A DNA stretch of 9,160 nucleotides, taken from positions 1 through 9,160 of the forward strand of contig WFTX01000098.1 in the NCBI GenBank assembly GCA_015485235.1, written 5' to 3'. Numbering within the stretch: the first letter of the stretch is position 1; each line of letters starts with the position of its first letter. This DNA comes from Nitrospirota bacterium (GTDB lineage Bacteria > Nitrospirota > Thermodesulfovibrionia > Thermodesulfovibrionales > JdFR-85). A program made the translations under genes and the position numbers. The notes under the pieces were generated by a model. It saw only the letters and a list, made by a program, of their open reading frames with translations. It was not told the DNA's origin and ran no database searches. Shown here piece after piece: positions 7,905 to 9,160 of the stretch.

Positions 7905-8363
7905 CTACTTCTTTTTCATCTTCCGGATCTCTTTAACCAGCCTGTCGGCGTTTGCCCTGCCCCTGACGTCTCCGTTTACGAGCACTACAGGGGCGAAGCT
8001 GCAGGTGCCCAGGCAGGCCACTTCTTCAAGGGTGAACTCACCGTCTTCCGTGGTGTCGTTCTCTCCGTCAAGGCCGAGTTCCCTTCTGAGCCCTGAGATT
8101 ATCCTTTCAGCCCCCCGCACATGACAGGCCGTTCCGCAGCAGACCGTAATATTGTTTTTACCCATAGGGGTGAGACGGAACTGGGCGTAAAAGGTGGCAA
8201 CTCCATAGAATTTGCTTGGTGCGATCTGCAACTTGCGGGCAAAATAATCTATCGCCTCCCTGGGAATGTAACCGAAGGATTCCTGCACTTCCTGGAGAAG
8301 GAAGATAATGTTTTCATTACGCTTATGGTACTTTTTCAGGATCTGGTCTAATTTCTTTTTCAT
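7905..8363 (-). CDS. NuoE-like [2Fe-2S] subunit of formate dehydrogenase
   Basis: A 152-residue thioredoxin-like ferredoxin of the complex I 24-kDa (NuoE/HydC/HndA) family. A helical N-terminal part (about residues 5-65, including FGYIPREAIDYFA and KFYGVATFYAQF) precedes the [2Fe-2S] ligands C75, C80, C117 and C121 (CCGTAC and CLGTC contexts). It normally docks on the NuoF-like subunit and holds the N1a-type cluster. It is the first gene of the operon, 65 nt after the predicted sigma-54 transcript start. The start at 8363 is the only one that keeps the family N-terminus, yet no clear Shine-Dalgarno sequence precedes it; the upstream bases are A/T-rich. Its stop codon directly precedes the next start. 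The length matches short members of the family. Confidence 0.93.
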   Translation of the reverse strand: MKKKLDQILKKYHKRNENIIFLLQEVQESFGYIPREAIDYFARKLQIAPSKFYGVATFYAQFRLTPMGKNNITVCCGTACHVRGAERIISGLRRELGLDGENDTTEDGEFTLEEVACLGTCSFAPVVLVNGDVRGRANADRLVKEIRKMKKK

Positions 8364-8406
8364 AAGATTTGTTTATAAGTTTATTATCAGGGGTTATATT
8401 ACCACA

Positions 8407-8429
8407 GGGGATGATTTTTTTTCATCCCC
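8407..8429. promoter_or_regulatory. Perfect 8-bp inverted repeat at the predicted transcript start
   Basis: GGGGATGA (8407-8414) and TCATCCCC (8422-8429) flank seven T residues. From the sigma-54 promoter at 8455-8439 the predicted +1 is about 8428, so the fdh mRNA would begin with this stem-loop (A-rich loop). It may protect the 5' end or be a protein-binding operator. Confidence 0.55.
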
Positions 8430-8438
8430 ACGGATCAA

Positions 8439-8455
8439 AGCAAACTGCATGCCAG
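8439..8455 (-). promoter_or_regulatory. Sigma-54 (-24/-12) promoter of the formate dehydrogenase operon
   Basis: The - strand reads CTGGCATGCAGTTTGCT. It fits the consensus YTGGCACG-N4-TTGCW at all positions except T for C in CACG, and has the invariant GG (8453-8452) and GC (8441-8440) at correct spacing. It points to the NuoE-like gene 76 bp further on. RpoN control of formate metabolism is known from E. coli (FhlA); the activator here is not in the window. Confidence 0.75.
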
Positions 8456-8706
8456 AACAGGTTATTACAAAAACCACACAGACCGGTGGAGAGGGACATC
8501 CTTGGAAGGAAAAAAAATCATTTAAATTAAGGGGGTTGTTTCATGCAGGGCGTTAATCTCCAAAAGGAGAGCATGCGAAGGGCATGGTGAAACTGGGGCA
8601 GAATTGCCCGGTGACATTACAAAATCTCACATCCTCGTTGCCAGGAGGGGTGGTTTTTTGGGGCCTTCATTTTTCAGGTCGCCGTTTCAGGGTGTATGGC
8701 GGGTCT
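8456..8706. promoter_or_regulatory. Upstream regulatory region with clustered inverted repeats
   Basis: I see no credible gene in this stretch. An A/T-rich tract at 8508-8530 lies where IHF would bend DNA between an enhancer and a sigma-54 promoter. From 8542 to 8609 three inverted repeats occur: CATGC (8542-8546) / GCATG (8571-8575), nested around TCTCC-AAAA-GGAGA (8557-8570), and GGGCA-GAAT-TGCCC (8596-8609). They lie about 115-180 bp upstream of the predicted start, the usual place for an enhancer-binding activator. A structured RNA is the alternative. Confidence 0.4.
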
Positions 8707-8886
8707 TTAAAGAATTATACCCTGTCTGGCAAAAAACTCACTCAGCGCAAGCCGTACCACTGCCCCGCGGGACCACTTCTGTCCGGTCTCCTCTGAGTAT
8801 TTACGGGCAAAGTCATCCAGGGCCTCAAGAATCTCTTCCTCGAGATAGATCGATGTCTTTACCAGTTTTTCATGCCCTTCCGTCAT
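8707..8886 (-). CDS. Small ribbon-helix-helix (CopG/Arc-like) DNA-binding protein
   Basis: A 59-residue protein with the ribbon-helix-helix pattern: a beta-strand LVKTSIYL (about residues 8-15), helix A EEEILEALDDFARKYSEETG, a turn with KWSRGA, and helix B VVRLALSEFFARQ. Such dimers bind palindromic DNA as repressors or antitoxins. The frame is open up to 8919, but ATG 8886 is preferred because AAGGAGGTG sits seven bases before it, a near-perfect ribosome site. No toxin gene is adjacent: downstream is the fdh regulatory region and upstream is non-coding. It may regulate itself through the inverted repeat at 8901-8923, or regulate the formate dehydrogenase operon 344 bp downstream. Both are inferences. 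Confidence 0.75.
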   Translation of the reverse strand: MTEGHEKLVKTSIYLEEEILEALDDFARKYSEETGQKWSRGAVVRLALSEFFARQGIIL

Positions 8887-8900
8887 GGGTACACCTCCTT

Positions 8901-8923
8901 CAGGTATGATGACCGGCATACTG
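8901..8923. promoter_or_regulatory. Inverted repeat upstream of the ribbon-helix-helix gene (possible operator)
   Basis: CAGGTATG (8901-8908) and CATACTG (8917-8923) are reverse complements apart from one extra base. The repeat lies directly upstream of the ribosome site of the ribbon-helix-helix gene, where an autoregulatory operator would be expected. No convincing -35/-10 pair was seen upstream of it. Confidence 0.4.
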
Positions 8924-8982
8924 TCATAAAGTCTCTTTCATTCTATCATGTTCCGGGTGTGAATATGCACAGCGAGCGCATA

Positions 8983-9160
8983 CCCCAGATTGCCGATAGA
9001 AAAAATGCTCCAACAATAAAGGGCAGGAGGGCATAGGGTTTGAGCGGTTTCAGGCAATCTATGATCTTCACCAGGAAGGTGAAGCAGATTGCCTGCCTCG
9101 GAGCAGGGGTCCCCGAAAAGTCGAAGACTTTTTGGGGTATGGCTGCCTTGGATGGCCTGC
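8983..9160. repeat. Dispersed ~177-bp repeat, copy 2 (truncated by window end)
   Basis: The same sequence as 3165-3341 in the same orientation, about 5.8 kb away, with a one-base insertion near 9106. The compound hairpin is at 9051-9095 with perfect 10-bp outer arms (CAGGCAATCT / AGATTGCCTG), and the second hairpin is at 9111-9137. The element continues beyond the window. The - strand frame open in copy 1 is broken here. Confidence 0.9.

Noticed and set aside
8571..8660. A cobalamin-type riboswitch on the + strand
   Set aside because: Scattered similarity (GGTGAAA, a GCCCG stretch, later CCAGGA) was noticed, but the AGGGAA box and the closing stems do not form, and no + strand gene follows within the window.
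8308..8909. Several + strand open frames over the fdh promoter and the ribbon-helix-helix gene
   Set aside because: They lack ribosome sites and recognisable composition, and overlap the regulatory region or the better-supported - strand gene.
8924..8982. A sigma-70 promoter for the ribbon-helix-helix gene
   Set aside because: A TAGAAT-like -10 is present on the - strand, but no acceptable -35 lies at the correct spacing.

Overview
The window reads as chromosomal DNA of a Gram-negative, anaerobically metabolising bacterium. The signs are a signal-peptide outer-membrane porin, a lipoprotein, a periplasmic thioredoxin-like protein and a cytoplasmic multi-cluster formate dehydrogenase. The DUF3373-like porin together with a selenocysteine NAD-linked formate dehydrogenase fits groups such as Nitrospirota or Desulfobacterota. 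That placement is an inference; no taxonomic marker gene is present.

Layout. (1) 1-1020, + strand: a short operon with an extended -10 promoter, a TlpA/ResA-like periplasmic thiol-disulfide protein and a small cysteine-containing lipoprotein, ending at a terminator shared with the convergent porin gene. (2) 1057-2905, - strand: a 575-residue porin with its own sigma-70-type promoter and a leader carrying two hairpins. (3) 2978-3414: a terminator for transcription arriving from the right, then a non-coding stretch containing the first copy of a ~177-bp repeat. (4) 3415-8363, - strand: a three-gene operon encoding NuoE-like, NuoF-like and catalytic (FdhA) subunits of a soluble formate dehydrogenase. 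fdhA has an in-frame UGA at the selenocysteine position and a bacterial SECIS-like hairpin directly after it, so it is one gene of 902 residues and not two ORFs. (5) 8364-8706: a 343-bp regulatory region with a strong sigma-54 (-24/-12) promoter match, a perfect inverted repeat at the predicted transcript start, and a cluster of inverted repeats where an enhancer-binding protein might bind. (6) 8707-8886, - strand: a 59-residue ribbon-helix-helix protein with an inverted repeat beside its ribosome binding site. (7) 8983-9160: the second repeat copy, cut by the window end.

How the parts fit. The three dehydrogenase subunits should form a formate:NAD(P)+ enzyme. Its NuoF-like subunit has extra ferredoxin clusters, like HydB-type flavin-based bifurcating enzymes, so ferredoxin may be a second acceptor or donor. 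The sigma-54 promoter suggests control by an activator outside the window (FhlA-like in logic). The most unusual structural point is that two near-identical direct repeats bracket the operon and its putative regulator. Each repeat contains two strong hairpins that are kept between copies, while its reading frame is not.
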